64,000 nucleotides of DNA from Methylobacter sp015476545 (GTDB lineage: Bacteria; Pseudomonadota; Gammaproteobacteria; Methylococcales; Methylomonadaceae), in assembly GCF_052162025.1 (NCBI RefSeq), contig NZ_CP197401.1, forward strand, positions 2,294,001-2,358,000. The letters run 5' to 3'. The notes below the pieces were generated by a model. That model ran no database searches and had not been told where the DNA came from. It saw nothing but the letters and a program-made list of their open reading frames with translations. The position numbers were made by a program, and so were the translations under genes. Below, in pieces: positions 1 to 7,367 of this stretch; position 1 is the stretch's first letter, and each line of letters starts with the position of its first letter.

Positions 1-156
1 GACTTCTCTGAATTCTGCATTCGTGTTCATGATGCCTCAGCCTCTCTGATGGATTTCGAAGACTACTATGAATGCTATTTCGAAGTACTCCAGTTGCTTT
101 GGTGGAATGCCGACATAGATTTGCCGTTAGCCATTAACACTCAAGGTGGAAATTAA
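1..156 (+). CDS. C-terminal end of an unknown prophage gene (partial)
   Basis: An open frame enters from the left edge and stops with TAA at 154-156, giving 51 residues of a C-terminus. It is acidic and aromatic, rich in Asp, Glu, Tyr and Trp, and has no membrane segment. The replication initiator starts two bases after the stop, so it is probably the preceding gene of the same phage operon. I do not recognise the family. It could be a small regulator or other early phage protein, but nothing seen here decides this. Confidence 0.6.
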   Translation, partial: DFSEFCIRVHDASASLMDFEDYYECYFEVLQLLWWNADIDLPLAINTQGGN

Positions 157-158
157 TC

Positions 159-1499
159 ATGGATGCGTTGTTTTATACCTTGCCTAAATCTCTGCAAGAT
201 CGCATCTTGCCGCCTGCCAAAAAGTTTAAATTGTCGCCTGCTGCCCAGGCAAAAAAGGCGGCCATGGAAGCAACCATTGAACCGAAGAAATACCGTTCTG
301 TTTCAGTTGGCCGCGAAGTGAGCACCAGCGACGAGGTACGAGGAGCGCAGTCGAGCGCCGCGGCCATCCCCCCCTTTACTAACAGGGGGGGAAAGTCGAG
401 CGCTAACGGGCCGATGAGTCTACCCAGTTGGGAAGCCAAAGAATATTTAAAAATTGTTTCTTTGGGTGCTAAAGGCAAATTTCAGAAAGTGGCAATTCCG
501 TTGCCGGATAAATCTAAAAATGTCCGTCATTCCTTTGTCGACTGGGTGAACTTTACGTTCAAGGTGGGCAATTTCCCCTTGTCATTGCCTTCCGGCCATC
601 CCGCTATTACGGATAAAGACTATGTGGAGGCTTTATCGGTTCATCTATTCAATATCTTTGGCTATGGCGTAACCGGCCAGCGTGAATCGGGCATGAACTT
701 CTATAAAAGCTCTTTTGATCTCGGTTATCACGGCTGGGGGCTGGTCTGCATTGGCGGCCAACAGGATACCGTTCTAGTGACTGTGAAAGGTCAGGGACTT
801 ATGTCGGCTTCACCGGGCTGGGAATACCGCCTCTATCAATTCCTTCTCTCTGTAAAGGATGCCAAGCTTACCCGCGTCTATCTGGCATCAGACAACTTCC
901 ATAGTAAAACCTCAATGGATGATTATCTGGCTATGTACCATGCGGGTCTTTTTGTTAATCGGGGCAGGGCGCCGAATATTGAACAGGTTGGTAATTGGAT
1001 TAAGCCGACTGGCAAGGGACGCACGCTTTATATCGGCAATCGTAAAAGTGGCAAATTGTTAAGAATCTATGAAAAAGGTCTTCAACTGGCTAACGGTTTT
1101 CATGAAAAGTATCCCAACTGGATCAGAGTTGAACTCGAACTTAAAAATGATGATCGGTTGATCCCATTTGACTGCCTTTTAAGGCCCGGCCAGTACTTGG
1201 CTGGGGCTTATCCGGCCTTAGCCAATATGCACAAAATCCAAACCCGAATTGATACGTTCAAAAAGACCGTTGAAAGCACATTTGAACGGGCTGTTGAAGT
1301 GACGCGGCACCAATTCGGCAAATACATCTACACGATCTGTGAAATCTTGGGGGCCGAAGAAGCCATCAAGGTATTAACTGAGGGCAAGCAGGAATTACCA
1401 AAGCGGCTCAATTTTGACACCTTCGCGCAATATGCCGAAGGTGACTACATTCATTCTTTACCCACAAAAACTTATGAATCAGGAGTAATCCCATTATGA
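159..1499 (+). CDS. Inovirus replication initiation protein (Rep_trans/RstA-like)
   Basis: A 446-residue protein expected to nick the double-stranded phage genome and start rolling-circle replication. The block YIGNRKSGKLLRIYEKG near residues 290-305, followed by WIRVELELK near 320, is the signature of the phage replication initiation factor family (Rep_trans). The ATG follows an AAGGTGGA ribosome site. Residues about 64-86 are a low-complexity Ser/Ala/Gly/Pro insert, encoded by DNA that holds a G/C hairpin between 10-bp direct repeats. The gene overlaps the next one by ATGA, so translation is probably coupled. The family call is firm. The catalytic tyrosine cannot be assigned by eye. Confidence 0.9.
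   Translation: MDALFYTLPKSLQDRILPPAKKFKLSPAAQAKKAAMEATIEPKKYRSVSVGREVSTSDEVRGAQSSAAAIPPFTNRGGKSSANGPMSLPSWEAKEYLKIVSLGAKGKFQKVAIPLPDKSKNVRHSFVDWVNFTFKVGNFPLSLPSGHPAITDKDYVEALSVHLFNIFGYGVTGQRESGMNFYKSSFDLGYHGWGLVCIGGQQDTVLVTVKGQGLMSASPGWEYRLYQFLLSVKDAKLTRVYLASDNFHSKTSMDDYLAMYHAGLFVNRGRAPNIEQVGNWIKPTGKGRTLYIGNRKSGKLLRIYEKGLQLANGFHEKYPNWIRVELELKNDDRLIPFDCLLRPGQYLAGAYPALANMHKIQTRIDTFKKTVESTFERAVEVTRHQFGKYIYTICEILGAEEAIKVLTEGKQELPKRLNFDTFAQYAEGDYIHSLPTKTYESGVIPL
349..403 (+). other. Hairpin between direct repeats inside rep: candidate phage plus-strand origin
   Basis: Seven C (368-374), a 10-nt loop TTTACTAACA and seven G (385-391) form a perfect G/C stem. It is flanked by two copies of AGTCGAGCGC at 349-358 and 394-403, spaced 45 bp apart, which keeps the reading frame. 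Rolling-circle initiators often nick beside such stem-loops, and the insert is low complexity at the protein level. An origin role is inferred. It could also be a mobile in-frame repeat. Confidence 0.4.
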
Positions 1500-1801
1500 A
1501 AATGAAAGTGATTGGTTGGAAGCATAGCAAAGGCGAATTTAACGGCAATCCTTACGACTATGTAACGATTTACACGTTAGCTCGTCTTGAGCAAAAAGAT
1601 AATCAGCGTGGATCGGCCGGCATTGAGATGAGAGGTGAATCCCAGCTTGTAGAAAAGCTGAAAAAAATCGATTTTGGTTCCGAAGTTGTCTGCGACGTGG
1701 AAACCGAAACCAGGGCAACCGGCAAAGGCCAATTTGCTGAAATGGTCGTTAATGTCTCGCCTGTGGTTTCGCCTGTTGCTGCCATGGGGGCAAAACAATA
1801 A
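1496..1801 (+). CDS. Inovirus single-stranded DNA-binding protein (pV-like)
   Basis: A 101-residue soluble protein directly after the initiator, with the size, composition and position of the helix-destabilising pV proteins that coat progeny ssDNA before export. It reads as mostly beta strand (KVIGWKHSKGEF, YDYVTIYTLARL, EVVCDVETETRA) with a short disordered tail. The ATG overlaps the rep stop as ATGA, and the stop overlaps the next start by one base. The assignment rests on gene order and fold-like pattern, not on one diagnostic motif. Confidence 0.75.
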   Translation: MKMKVIGWKHSKGEFNGNPYDYVTIYTLARLEQKDNQRGSAGIEMRGESQLVEKLKKIDFGSEVVCDVETETRATGKGQFAEMVVNVSPVVSPVAAMGAKQ

Positions 1802-2049
1802 TGGCTACCGGTGCGCCTGCCTTTGTTCAGGTTTGCACGGTTGCTACAAATCCATGCCCTGCGGGTTATGAATCCGTAGTGCAGGCTTACCTGATTGATC
1901 CGGCTTATCAAACTCAAACTGAAATTATGCTGAGTCAATCGGGTATTGATTGGACTGCTGTTTACGATGCGTTCGGCATGTCCTTGTTGATGTTCGCGCT
2001 CGGTTTAGGGTTCGGGCTTATTGTTAATCAAGTTAAAAAATTAAGGTAA
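1801..2049 (+). CDS. Small inovirus membrane protein (minor coat candidate)
   Basis: An 82-residue protein with an extracytoplasmic-looking N-terminal half that holds two Cys. A single membrane helix follows near residues 60-75 (SLLMFALGLGFGLIVNQ), then a basic tail VKKLR. This layout and its place between the ssDNA-binding protein and the major coat protein fit a minor coat or assembly protein of filamentous phages. The start overlaps the previous TAA by one base. The exact role (pVII or pIX equivalent) is not established. Confidence 0.65.
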   Translation: MATGAPAFVQVCTVATNPCPAGYESVVQAYLIDPAYQTQTEIMLSQSGIDWTAVYDAFGMSLLMFALGLGFGLIVNQVKKLR

Positions 2050-2055
2050 TTAAAA

Positions 2056-2262
2056 ATGAAAAAAATCTTAGGTTCTGTTGTTGCTGGTTCTATGGTTCTT
2101 TTGGCCGGCATTGAGAATGCTTCTGCAACTCTTGCTGCTGATGCTCAAACGGCTATTACAGCTGCTCAAACTGATGCTACTACAGTAGGCGGTTATGTGG
2201 TTGCTGCTGTGGCTGTGGTGGCTGGTGTAGGTATTGTTCTTGGTCTGATTCGTAAAGCGTAA
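2056..2262 (+). CDS. Major coat protein, pVIII-like
   Basis: A 68-residue precursor with a signal peptide ending ASA near residue 24. The mature part is about 44 residues: an acidic Ala/Thr-rich N-terminus, a membrane helix (VVAAVAVVAGVGIVLGL) and a basic end RKA. This is the standard build of the major capsid protein of filamentous phages, which sits in the inner membrane before packing round the ssDNA. The short A/T-rich spacer ahead of it and its high Ala and Val content fit a highly expressed structural gene. Confidence 0.88.
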   Translation: MKKILGSVVAGSMVLLAGIENASATLAADAQTAITAAQTDATTVGGYVVAAVAVVAGVGIVLGLIRKA

Positions 2263-2272
2263 GGACTGTATT

Positions 2273-2353
2273 ATGTCTCTTTTAGTTTCGTATCTGATAG
2301 GCTCTGCTTGGTGTCTATGCTTCGTGGTGGGGTTTCGATGCGTGGCTATTTGA
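2273..2353 (+). CDS. 26-residue membrane microprotein after the coat gene
   Basis: A short open frame starts at ATG 2273, seven bases after a good AAGGA ribosome site that overlaps the coat-protein stop. The product is one hydrophobic helix (SLLVSYLIGSAWCLCFVVGF) with a short RCVAI end. Filamentous phages commonly encode tiny single-helix minor coat proteins at this place. Its 3' end overlaps the likely start of the adsorption protein. Length makes any homology call weak; support comes from the ribosome site, hydrophobicity and position. Confidence 0.6.
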   Translation: MSLLVSYLIGSAWCLCFVVGFRCVAI

Positions 2354-3663
2354 GCATGATTAAAGGGGCGGCTGCGGTCGCCCTTTTTTTTCTGTCGTTT
2401 TCAGTGTTTGCCGGTGATCATTGGTATAATACTGAATCTCAATCTTATCAAGCGTGTATTTCTGGTGGCAAGGATTGTCAGACTTCAGAGTTTAAAATTG
2501 ATTCTGCTTATAGTTTTTGTTATATGAATCAAGCTCGTGTTTACAGGCAGCGCGATATTGTTAATGGTAGTTATCAATATACTGGCGAAAATTATCTTTC
2601 TTGTATTCGTCTTCAGTCCTGTGTTTCTCCAAAAGTCGTTGATGAAATCACGGGGCAGTGTATTGATCCACCTCCACCACCTCCAGAATGCGATTTGGGC
2701 AAAGTTTTAACTCCAGACGGTCAAGGGTGCGAGTGTTCTTCTGGTACATATCAGAAATTTGGTGCACCTGATCCTAATCCTTGTGAAGTGCCTCTTTGTC
2801 CTACGGATTATTATGTCAATTTGACAGTGGCCGATGGTTATTATGACTGTACGGCTGAGCCGCCAGATTGTCCTTTACCTGTTCCTATGTGTTCGAGTCC
2901 GTCTTATGAATGTATGGGCGAAGCCAGTACGCCGACCACTATACCCAGTTGCGATAATACGTGCCATGCTGGACAACATGCCTCGGGTGGTTCCTGTGTT
3001 CCTGATGAGGAAGAACCCGTGCAGTGCCCACCCAACTATACCTATAACGTGGCTTTAGCTTCTTGCGAGTCGTCGCCGCCTATCGTTTGTCAGGAAGGCT
3101 ACAAGGCAGGGAAAACAAATGGCGAGAATGTTTGCGTGGCTTCAACAACGGGTACGCCTTCTCAAACGCCAACTAAAAATACAGCGACTACTACCACAAC
3201 AAGCATTACTACGACGACCATTTATGATAGCAATGGTAATGAAACAGGAACTTCTGTCAGTACGACGACGGGAACATCTAACACGACTATAGATACCTCA
3301 GGTCTAGCTCAAGATTCTACTGTCAAGGCTGTTCTTGATACTTTGACTGGTACATCTGATCGTTCTGGTGATGCTTATCAGGGCGGTGGATCGGGAAGCG
3401 CTCCTTCTTCCAATGGCGTTGCTCTTGCGCTTAAAAAGTCTGAGTTACAGGCCATGATTAACGGTATCAAAACTGAGTTTTCGACTTTAAAGCCTATTCT
3501 GGTCGGTGGCGGTTCTATTGCTTGTGATGGTGGCGTTGATTTGTCTTTTGTTAGTGCGCATTTTGAAATTTGCCTTGAGCCTTATACTGAACAACTTTCT
3601 CGCATTGGTTTCGGCGTTTATCTGGCGGCTGCGGCCTTTGCGGTTATGATTATTTTGGGGTGA
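2338..3663 (+). CDS. Adsorption/minor coat protein, TspB/pIII-like
   Basis: From ATG 2338 this is a 441-residue secreted protein. A signal peptide runs to about residue 25 (ALFFLSFSVFA then GD). A Cys- and Pro-rich domain follows, then a Thr/Ser-rich linker with runs such as TTTTTSITTTT. A C-terminal domain ends in one membrane helix near the last 20 residues. This matches host-recognition proteins of filamentous phages related to neisserial TspB and pIII. The frame is open back to TTG 2308, but 2338 or 2356 gives a proper signal peptide. The N-terminal domain should set host range. Confidence 0.8.
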   Translation: MRGYLSMIKGAAAVALFFLSFSVFAGDHWYNTESQSYQACISGGKDCQTSEFKIDSAYSFCYMNQARVYRQRDIVNGSYQYTGENYLSCIRLQSCVSPKVVDEITGQCIDPPPPPPECDLGKVLTPDGQGCECSSGTYQKFGAPDPNPCEVPLCPTDYYVNLTVADGYYDCTAEPPDCPLPVPMCSSPSYECMGEASTPTTIPSCDNTCHAGQHASGGSCVPDEEEPVQCPPNYTYNVALASCESSPPIVCQEGYKAGKTNGENVCVASTTGTPSQTPTKNTATTTTTSITTTTIYDSNGNETGTSVSTTTGTSNTTIDTSGLAQDSTVKAVLDTLTGTSDRSGDAYQGGGSGSAPSSNGVALALKKSELQAMINGIKTEFSTLKPILVGGGSIACDGGVDLSFVSAHFEICLEPYTEQLSRIGFGVYLAAAAFAVMIILG

Positions 3664-3666
3664 TAT

Positions 3667-4020
3667 ATGCTTGAAACATTGGATGCCATTTTTGCTTCTA
3701 TCATTGCCTTTTTTAATGGTATTGACCATTTTCTTAATACGGCCATTTATGATATTTTGACTTGGGCTTTTGCTCAGTTTATCGAAGCTTCAACCATTGC
3801 TTTTATAGATTTTGTAATGTGGGCCACTCCTTTTGCCTGGAATGTTGCCAAGCAAATCATTGTTGATTTGAATCTATCGACTTTGCTTGATTCTGCATGG
3901 GGCGCTATGCCTTCTGATCTTCAAGGCGTTGCTACGCTTTTAAAAATCCCGGAGTCGGTCAATTTGTTGATTTCGGCATATTTCACGCGCTTTGTTCTTA
4001 AATACATACCGTTTATATGA
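3667..4020 (+). CDS. DUF2523 family minor coat protein (pVI-like)
   Basis: A 117-residue very hydrophobic protein with about three membrane segments (near residues 5-25, 40-60 and 95-115). It lies three bases after the adsorption gene and upstream of zot, the regular place of DUF2523 proteins, which correspond to pVI and help anchor the phage tip and release virions. Its last codons overlap the start of a 26-residue membrane ORF as ATGA. Confidence 0.75.
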   Translation: MLETLDAIFASIIAFFNGIDHFLNTAIYDILTWAFAQFIEASTIAFIDFVMWATPFAWNVAKQIIVDLNLSTLLDSAWGAMPSDLQGVATLLKIPESVNLLISAYFTRFVLKYIPFI

Positions 4021-4097
4021 ATATGGTTATTTTTCATTTTGTTTCTTGGTTATTTTTGGTTTGTATTCTTATTATTTATCTTATTTTTAAACGATGA
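4017..4097 (+). CDS. 26-residue single-helix membrane microprotein coupled to zot
   Basis: An ATG-started frame fills the gap between the pVI-like gene and zot. It encodes 26 residues, almost all hydrophobic (FVSWLFLVCILIIYLIF), ending in KR, a typical one-pass membrane peptide with a positive end. It overlaps the upstream gene by ATGA at 4017-4020 and the zot start by ATGA at 4094-4097, so translation could pass through all three. A second in-frame ATG is at 4023. Function unknown. A small partner of the Zot/pI export complex is one possibility, since M13 pI works with a small membrane protein. Confidence 0.55.
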   Translation: MNMVIFHFVSWLFLVCILIIYLIFKR

Positions 4098-5275
4098 GTA
4101 TAAAGATTCATCATGGTGCGCCAGGTTCTTATAAAACATCAGGTTCTATTGCTGATGATTTTGTAGCAGCGGCCTTTGCCGGTCGGACGATTATCACCAA
4201 TGTCAGGGGGCTGAATGATCGTCAGCGCGTTGTGGAGGTTTTGAACAATGCCAGGCGTTTCTTCTTTTTCAAACGGTTCAAAAAGCCTGTGCCGGATTCC
4301 TTTGACATTATCTGGATTGATACAAGGGTGGAAGAGGGCAGGGAAAAGCTGTCTCGTTTCTTCCAGTGGGCTCCGCCTGGCGCTTTTATCATGGTCGATG
4401 AAGCCCAAGCTATTTGGCTCCAGGAGTGGTCAACTAAGGAACTGCATAAATTTGACTATGAGGGCGGCGCTGATGCCGCTGCACGTGATAACCGGCCTGC
4501 CAATTTTCTGATTGCCTTCGAGATGCATCGCCATTACGGATGGGACCTGGTTCTTACTACGCCGAACATTGACAAGATCAGGAAAGATATTCGCGGCTGT
4601 GCTGAAGGTGCCTATAAACACAAAAATCAGGCTTTGATTGGCATCAAGGGGCTTTACCTTGAGGCTTTCCATTTGGCCGAGGATTCAGGAAAAAATAACA
4701 ATGACTTCTTATCAGTTCGAAACAGACGGATTCCCGGATTCGTCTGGGATCTCTACAAATCGACCGCAACCGGAACCCATAGTGACACGATCGCCGGTAC
4801 GCCGATTTGGCTCAATCCTCGTGTCTTATTTTTTGTGGTCATTCTTACCGGCTTGTTTGTCTTTCTTGGCTCTCGTCCTGCGCCTGCTGTCATATCCGGT
4901 AAAACTCCTGCTTTATCCGCTCCTGTGGATAGCAAGAAAGCTCCTGCTGCGTCTGGCGGTTCTGTTCCTAGTGCTGTGGGTGATGTCAAAGCTACTTCAC
5001 TTTCTGTTGTCGTAGAAGAACCGTTGGCGGGTTTCTCTTGGCGGATTGCTGGCGTATCGATTATTAATCATTCAATAACACCCTATCTGGAATTGACCAA
5101 TGATTCAGAAGTATTGCGGCTGTCTGGTAAGGAACTTGCGGCTTATGGATACAAGTTCTCGTTTTATGATCAATGTCACATCTCTGTATCTTATGGAGAA
5201 CGCGTGTTCCATGTACGTTGTCGATCTGCATTGCCCAAGGATAAATCTATTGAAAGTTTAATTGCTTCAAATTAG
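4094..5275 (+). CDS. zot: Zot-like phage assembly ATPase (pI family)
   Basis: A 393-residue inner-membrane ATPase that drives extrusion of filamentous phages. The Walker A motif GAPGSYKT is at residues 8-15, a Walker B IMVDEA near 100, and a membrane helix near 243-262 (LFFVVILTGLFVFLGS). A Pro/Ser/Ala-rich linker and a periplasmic C-terminal domain with two Cys (QCHISVSY, HVRCRS) follow. Length and layout are normal for Zot/pI proteins. No in-frame methionine precedes the membrane helix closely, so a pXI-type internal product is not obvious. Confidence 0.9.
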   Translation: MSIKIHHGAPGSYKTSGSIADDFVAAAFAGRTIITNVRGLNDRQRVVEVLNNARRFFFFKRFKKPVPDSFDIIWIDTRVEEGREKLSRFFQWAPPGAFIMVDEAQAIWLQEWSTKELHKFDYEGGADAAARDNRPANFLIAFEMHRHYGWDLVLTTPNIDKIRKDIRGCAEGAYKHKNQALIGIKGLYLEAFHLAEDSGKNNNDFLSVRNRRIPGFVWDLYKSTATGTHSDTIAGTPIWLNPRVLFFVVILTGLFVFLGSRPAPAVISGKTPALSAPVDSKKAPAASGGSVPSAVGDVKATSLSVVVEEPLAGFSWRIAGVSIINHSITPYLELTNDSEVLRLSGKELAAYGYKFSFYDQCHISVSYGERVFHVRCRSALPKDKSIESLIASN

Positions 5276-5490
5276 ATTAAATAGGTAAAATACATCAACA
5301 AGCAAACCATGTGCCAAAAATAAAAATTATTAAAACGCGATTTGTAAAAGTCAAATATATTTTATTTTCCATGGCAAAACCCATGCCATTATATTATATG
5401 TAACTTTATAATTTTTGTTTGTATAAGTTATTTATATTATTAATTTTGTCTATACTTGGCGTTTATTCTTTTATTAAAGGAAGTTTAAGG
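5276..5490 (+). promoter_or_regulatory. AT-rich spacer after zot with a short inverted repeat
   Basis: This 215-bp non-coding stretch is strongly AT-rich. It contains an inverted repeat ATGGCA (5371-5376) / TGCCAT (5384-5389) with a 7-nt loop, with no T-run after it. It probably ends the structural operon or holds a promoter for the following secreted-protein gene. No firm -35/-10 pair was assigned. Confidence 0.4.
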
Positions 5491-5814
5491 ATGATCGCTA
5501 AGAGGGTAGTATTTTTTTCTATATTTCTTTTTAGTATTAGTCTTGTTTCTCTAGCCGAACCTGCTCAAAATATCTTTCAAAGGCTTGGTGAAGCTATAGG
5601 TCAAACATCTAAGGAAATAATTGCTGATCCGGTTATAAAAAACATGGAAAAACGTCATCATGTAAAAACCGGTTTGGTTAAATATAATCCAGATGATGAT
5701 ATGCCGCCTGAAGAGCATAGGGATATGTGGGGTCGAGTTGAATCTAAAAAAGGTAATTGTTGGGTTCATGTCAAGACATTTAAAAAAATCTGTGATCAAG
5801 ATTTAAAGCAATAA
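5491..5814 (+). CDS. Small secreted protein of unknown function (prophage accessory)
   Basis: Starting at ATG 5491 this encodes 107 residues. The site is chosen for AAAGGAAG about eight bases upstream and because it begins a clean signal peptide (RVVFFSIFLFSISLVSLA then EPAQ). The frame is open upstream to a TTG at 5419, which would add a second hydrophobic stretch. The mature part has a helical region, a PDDDMPPEEHRDMWGRVE segment and two Cys near the end (NCWVHVKTFKKICDQ) that could form a disulphide. I do not recognise it. Its place after zot marks it as a phage cargo gene. Confidence 0.65.
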   Translation: MIAKRVVFFSIFLFSISLVSLAEPAQNIFQRLGEAIGQTSKEIIADPVIKNMEKRHHVKTGLVKYNPDDDMPPEEHRDMWGRVESKKGNCWVHVKTFKKICDQDLKQ

Positions 5815-5924
5815 TGTTTGTAATTTGATCTACTTTGATTAGTCTGCTTAACTACGTGTAGTGCGTAGCGATTCTATTTTTTCTTGCTACACTTCTTCAA
5901 AACAACAGCTAGGGTTATCCCGTT

Positions 5925-6353
5925 ATGATTTCATATGATAAAGATTTTTATGGTTGGGTACAGGATCAAGCTGCTGCATTGCGTGCGGGCCGTTTGTCGG
6001 ATTTGGATATAGAACATTTGATTGATGAGGTCGAAGCAATGGGGCGAAGTGAGAGAAGGGCGTTAGAAAGTCGTTTGGTTGTTTTATTGGTTCATTTGCT
6101 TAAGTGGAAATATCAACCGGCTCGGCGTGGTAGAAGCTGGCAATTAACATGCAAAGGCCAGCGTATCAACTTCGAAGAGATTTTAGATGATAACCCAAGC
6201 CTCAAGTCTCAATTAGATGTCTTGCTTTCAAGGGCCTATGATAAGGCCGTTATTGATGCGGCCACCGAAACCGGCTTGGATGAGGAAACGTTCCCGTCGT
6301 CTTGCCCCTGGTCATGGTCACAAATACGCGATGTTTCCTTTTATCCGGATTAA
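5925..6353 (+). CDS. DUF29 family protein
   Basis: A 142-residue soluble protein whose start (YDKDFYGWVQDQAAALRAGRLSDLDIEHLIDEVE) and later HLLKWKYQP and NPSL segments are typical of DUF29, a helical family common in cyanobacteria and proteobacteria and often found in mobile DNA. The function is unknown. It sits between the phage morphogenesis genes and a small DNA-binding protein, with its own upstream spacer, so it is probably a separately expressed accessory gene. The family call is confident. Confidence 0.85.
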   Translation: MISYDKDFYGWVQDQAAALRAGRLSDLDIEHLIDEVEAMGRSERRALESRLVVLLVHLLKWKYQPARRGRSWQLTCKGQRINFEEILDDNPSLKSQLDVLLSRAYDKAVIDAATETGLDEETFPSSCPWSWSQIRDVSFYPD

Positions 6354-6369
6354 GTCTTCATAATTTGAA

Positions 6370-6426
6370 TTGTTGTAACATAAAATCAAATAGGTATAAT
6401 ATGATTTGTTGTTACATAAATTCAAA
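6370..6426 (+). promoter_or_regulatory. Promoter with flanking 21-bp repeats before the small DNA-binding gene
   Basis: Two 21-bp copies starting TTGTTGT and ending TCAAA lie at 6370-6390 and 6406-6426, 36 bp apart, with two mismatches. Between them TTGTAA (6373-6378) and TATAAT (6395-6400) form a -35/-10 pair with 16-bp spacing. The repeats overlap the promoter on one side and the leader on the other, as expected for repressor operators. The next gene encodes a small basic DNA-binding-like protein, so autoregulation is the simplest reading. Confidence 0.55.
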
Positions 6427-6434
6427 GGTGATTT

Positions 6435-6653
6435 ATGCGTGGTGGTAGGCGTGAAAATGCAGGAAGGAAGCCTAGTTTATTAAAAAAAGAATCTGTTGTT
6501 GTTCGTGTTGATGCTGATCTTTTACCTATTATTGAAAAATTGAAGCAAGCTCACGCTAAAAATGATGCTGATACTTTGGCTTCTGTTGCATCCGCTCTTG
6601 ATGGTGGTTCGGCAATTCAAACCTTGGCTTTTTTGCTTCGGCCTTATGTTTAG
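6435..6653 (+). CDS. Small DNA-binding-like phage regulator
   Basis: A 72-residue protein that begins with an AT-hook-like basic block (RGGRRENAGRKPS), followed by a strand SVVVRVDADLLPIIEKLK and a helix. This build is seen in short regulators of phages and plasmids. It starts just after a promoter flanked by two repeats and is probably their ligand. The upstream AAAGGTG serves as ribosome site. It could equally be an antitoxin-like protein, but no toxin partner is evident. Confidence 0.6.
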   Translation: MRGGRRENAGRKPSLLKKESVVVRVDADLLPIIEKLKQAHAKNDADTLASVASALDGGSAIQTLAFLLRPYV

Positions 6654-6886
6654 TGGCTCAGCTATGCCGCGCTTATGCTTTATCAGATAAAGACAGGCAT
6701 GATAGCGCGGCATATAAGGCGCCCACGGAAAGTCTTATTTCTTCTGCCGTATCGCGCCGCAAAATAAACCCAATCAACAGTATCAAGGACGGAAAGGGGC
6801 CATAGTTGAACCTTATCAGATAGCGCCTGTCATCAATCCAGCAAGCTGCCCCTTTCCCTAATTAACCCTTGACCAGCATGAATTGA
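6654..6886. other. Phage non-coding region with two long hairpins (candidate complementary-strand origin/packaging signal)
   Basis: The 233 bp between convergent genes hold two strong inverted repeats. ATGCCGCGCT (6664-6673) pairs with AGCGCGGCAT (6704-6713) round an inner TATGC/GCATG pairing. GGAAAGGGGC (6791-6800) pairs with GCCCCTTTCC (6848-6857) across a 47-nt loop. Both loops carry TTATCAGATA. Filamentous phages keep their ssDNA replication start and packaging hairpins in such a gene-free region. The structures are seen; the role is inferred. Confidence 0.5.
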
Positions 6887-7300
6887 TTAGCTAACACGGA
6901 CAAGCGTGTGCGGCTTATCATCTGCTATGTTTTCATTGCTGATTGCTTCTAGGTTACGGCATATGCCCGTCCTGTTCATGCCGGCAGCGTGGTATAGATA
7001 CCGGATCGCCCGAACTTCGTAGCTGTAAATAAAATCTCCTTCAGGCGATTCGATGCAATCGGGCCTGATCCGGAACCCACGCCAGTTTTTGCCCAAAAAA
7101 TCGAGCCGGCCAGCATAAAGCATCAGGCATAAAAAAACCGCCTTGGGCGGTTCTCTTATTCCGTCGTTCCAGCTTTTGACGGTTCGCTTGTGTACGTCAA
7201 AAATTAACGTACAATCTTCAATGCTCAAGCCTGCTTCCATTCGCAATTCAAAAAAGGATTTATCAATAACAATGGATTTTTTCACTTTTATAGTTTCCAT
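6887..7300 (-). CDS. DUF3653 phage regulator
   Basis: From ATG 7300 this is a 137-residue protein; an alternative ATG at 7336 adds 12 residues and neither has a clear ribosome site. The core (FFELRMEAGLSIEDCTLIF, VHKRTVKSWNDG, PPKAVFLCLMLYAGRLDFLG, GFRIRPDCIESPEGDFIYSYEVRA) matches DUF3653, a family of phage proteins whose N-terminal part resembles a helix-turn-helix. It is transcribed against the rest of the prophage at its right edge, the usual place of an inovirus repressor. A repressor role is inferred. Confidence 0.7.
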   Translation of the reverse strand: METIKVKKSIVIDKSFFELRMEAGLSIEDCTLIFDVHKRTVKSWNDGIREPPKAVFLCLMLYAGRLDFLGKNWRGFRIRPDCIESPEGDFIYSYEVRAIRYLYHAAGMNRTGICRNLEAISNENIADDKPHTLVRVS

Positions 7301-7367
7301 TAAAAATATTGCCCGACAAATGACGGGTGCGGGCATTTTTAATGGCGTGTATGATGATGACTATTGA

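Noticed and set aside
4638..5015. A 125-codon hydrophobic frame overlapping zot in another phase
   Set aside because: It has no ribosome site, lies wholly inside zot, and its hydrophobicity follows from the frame-shifted reading of the zot linker and membrane region.
1..5300. A second dif copy inside the window as left prophage end
   Set aside because: No other dif-like sequence was seen; the left end must lie before position 1.
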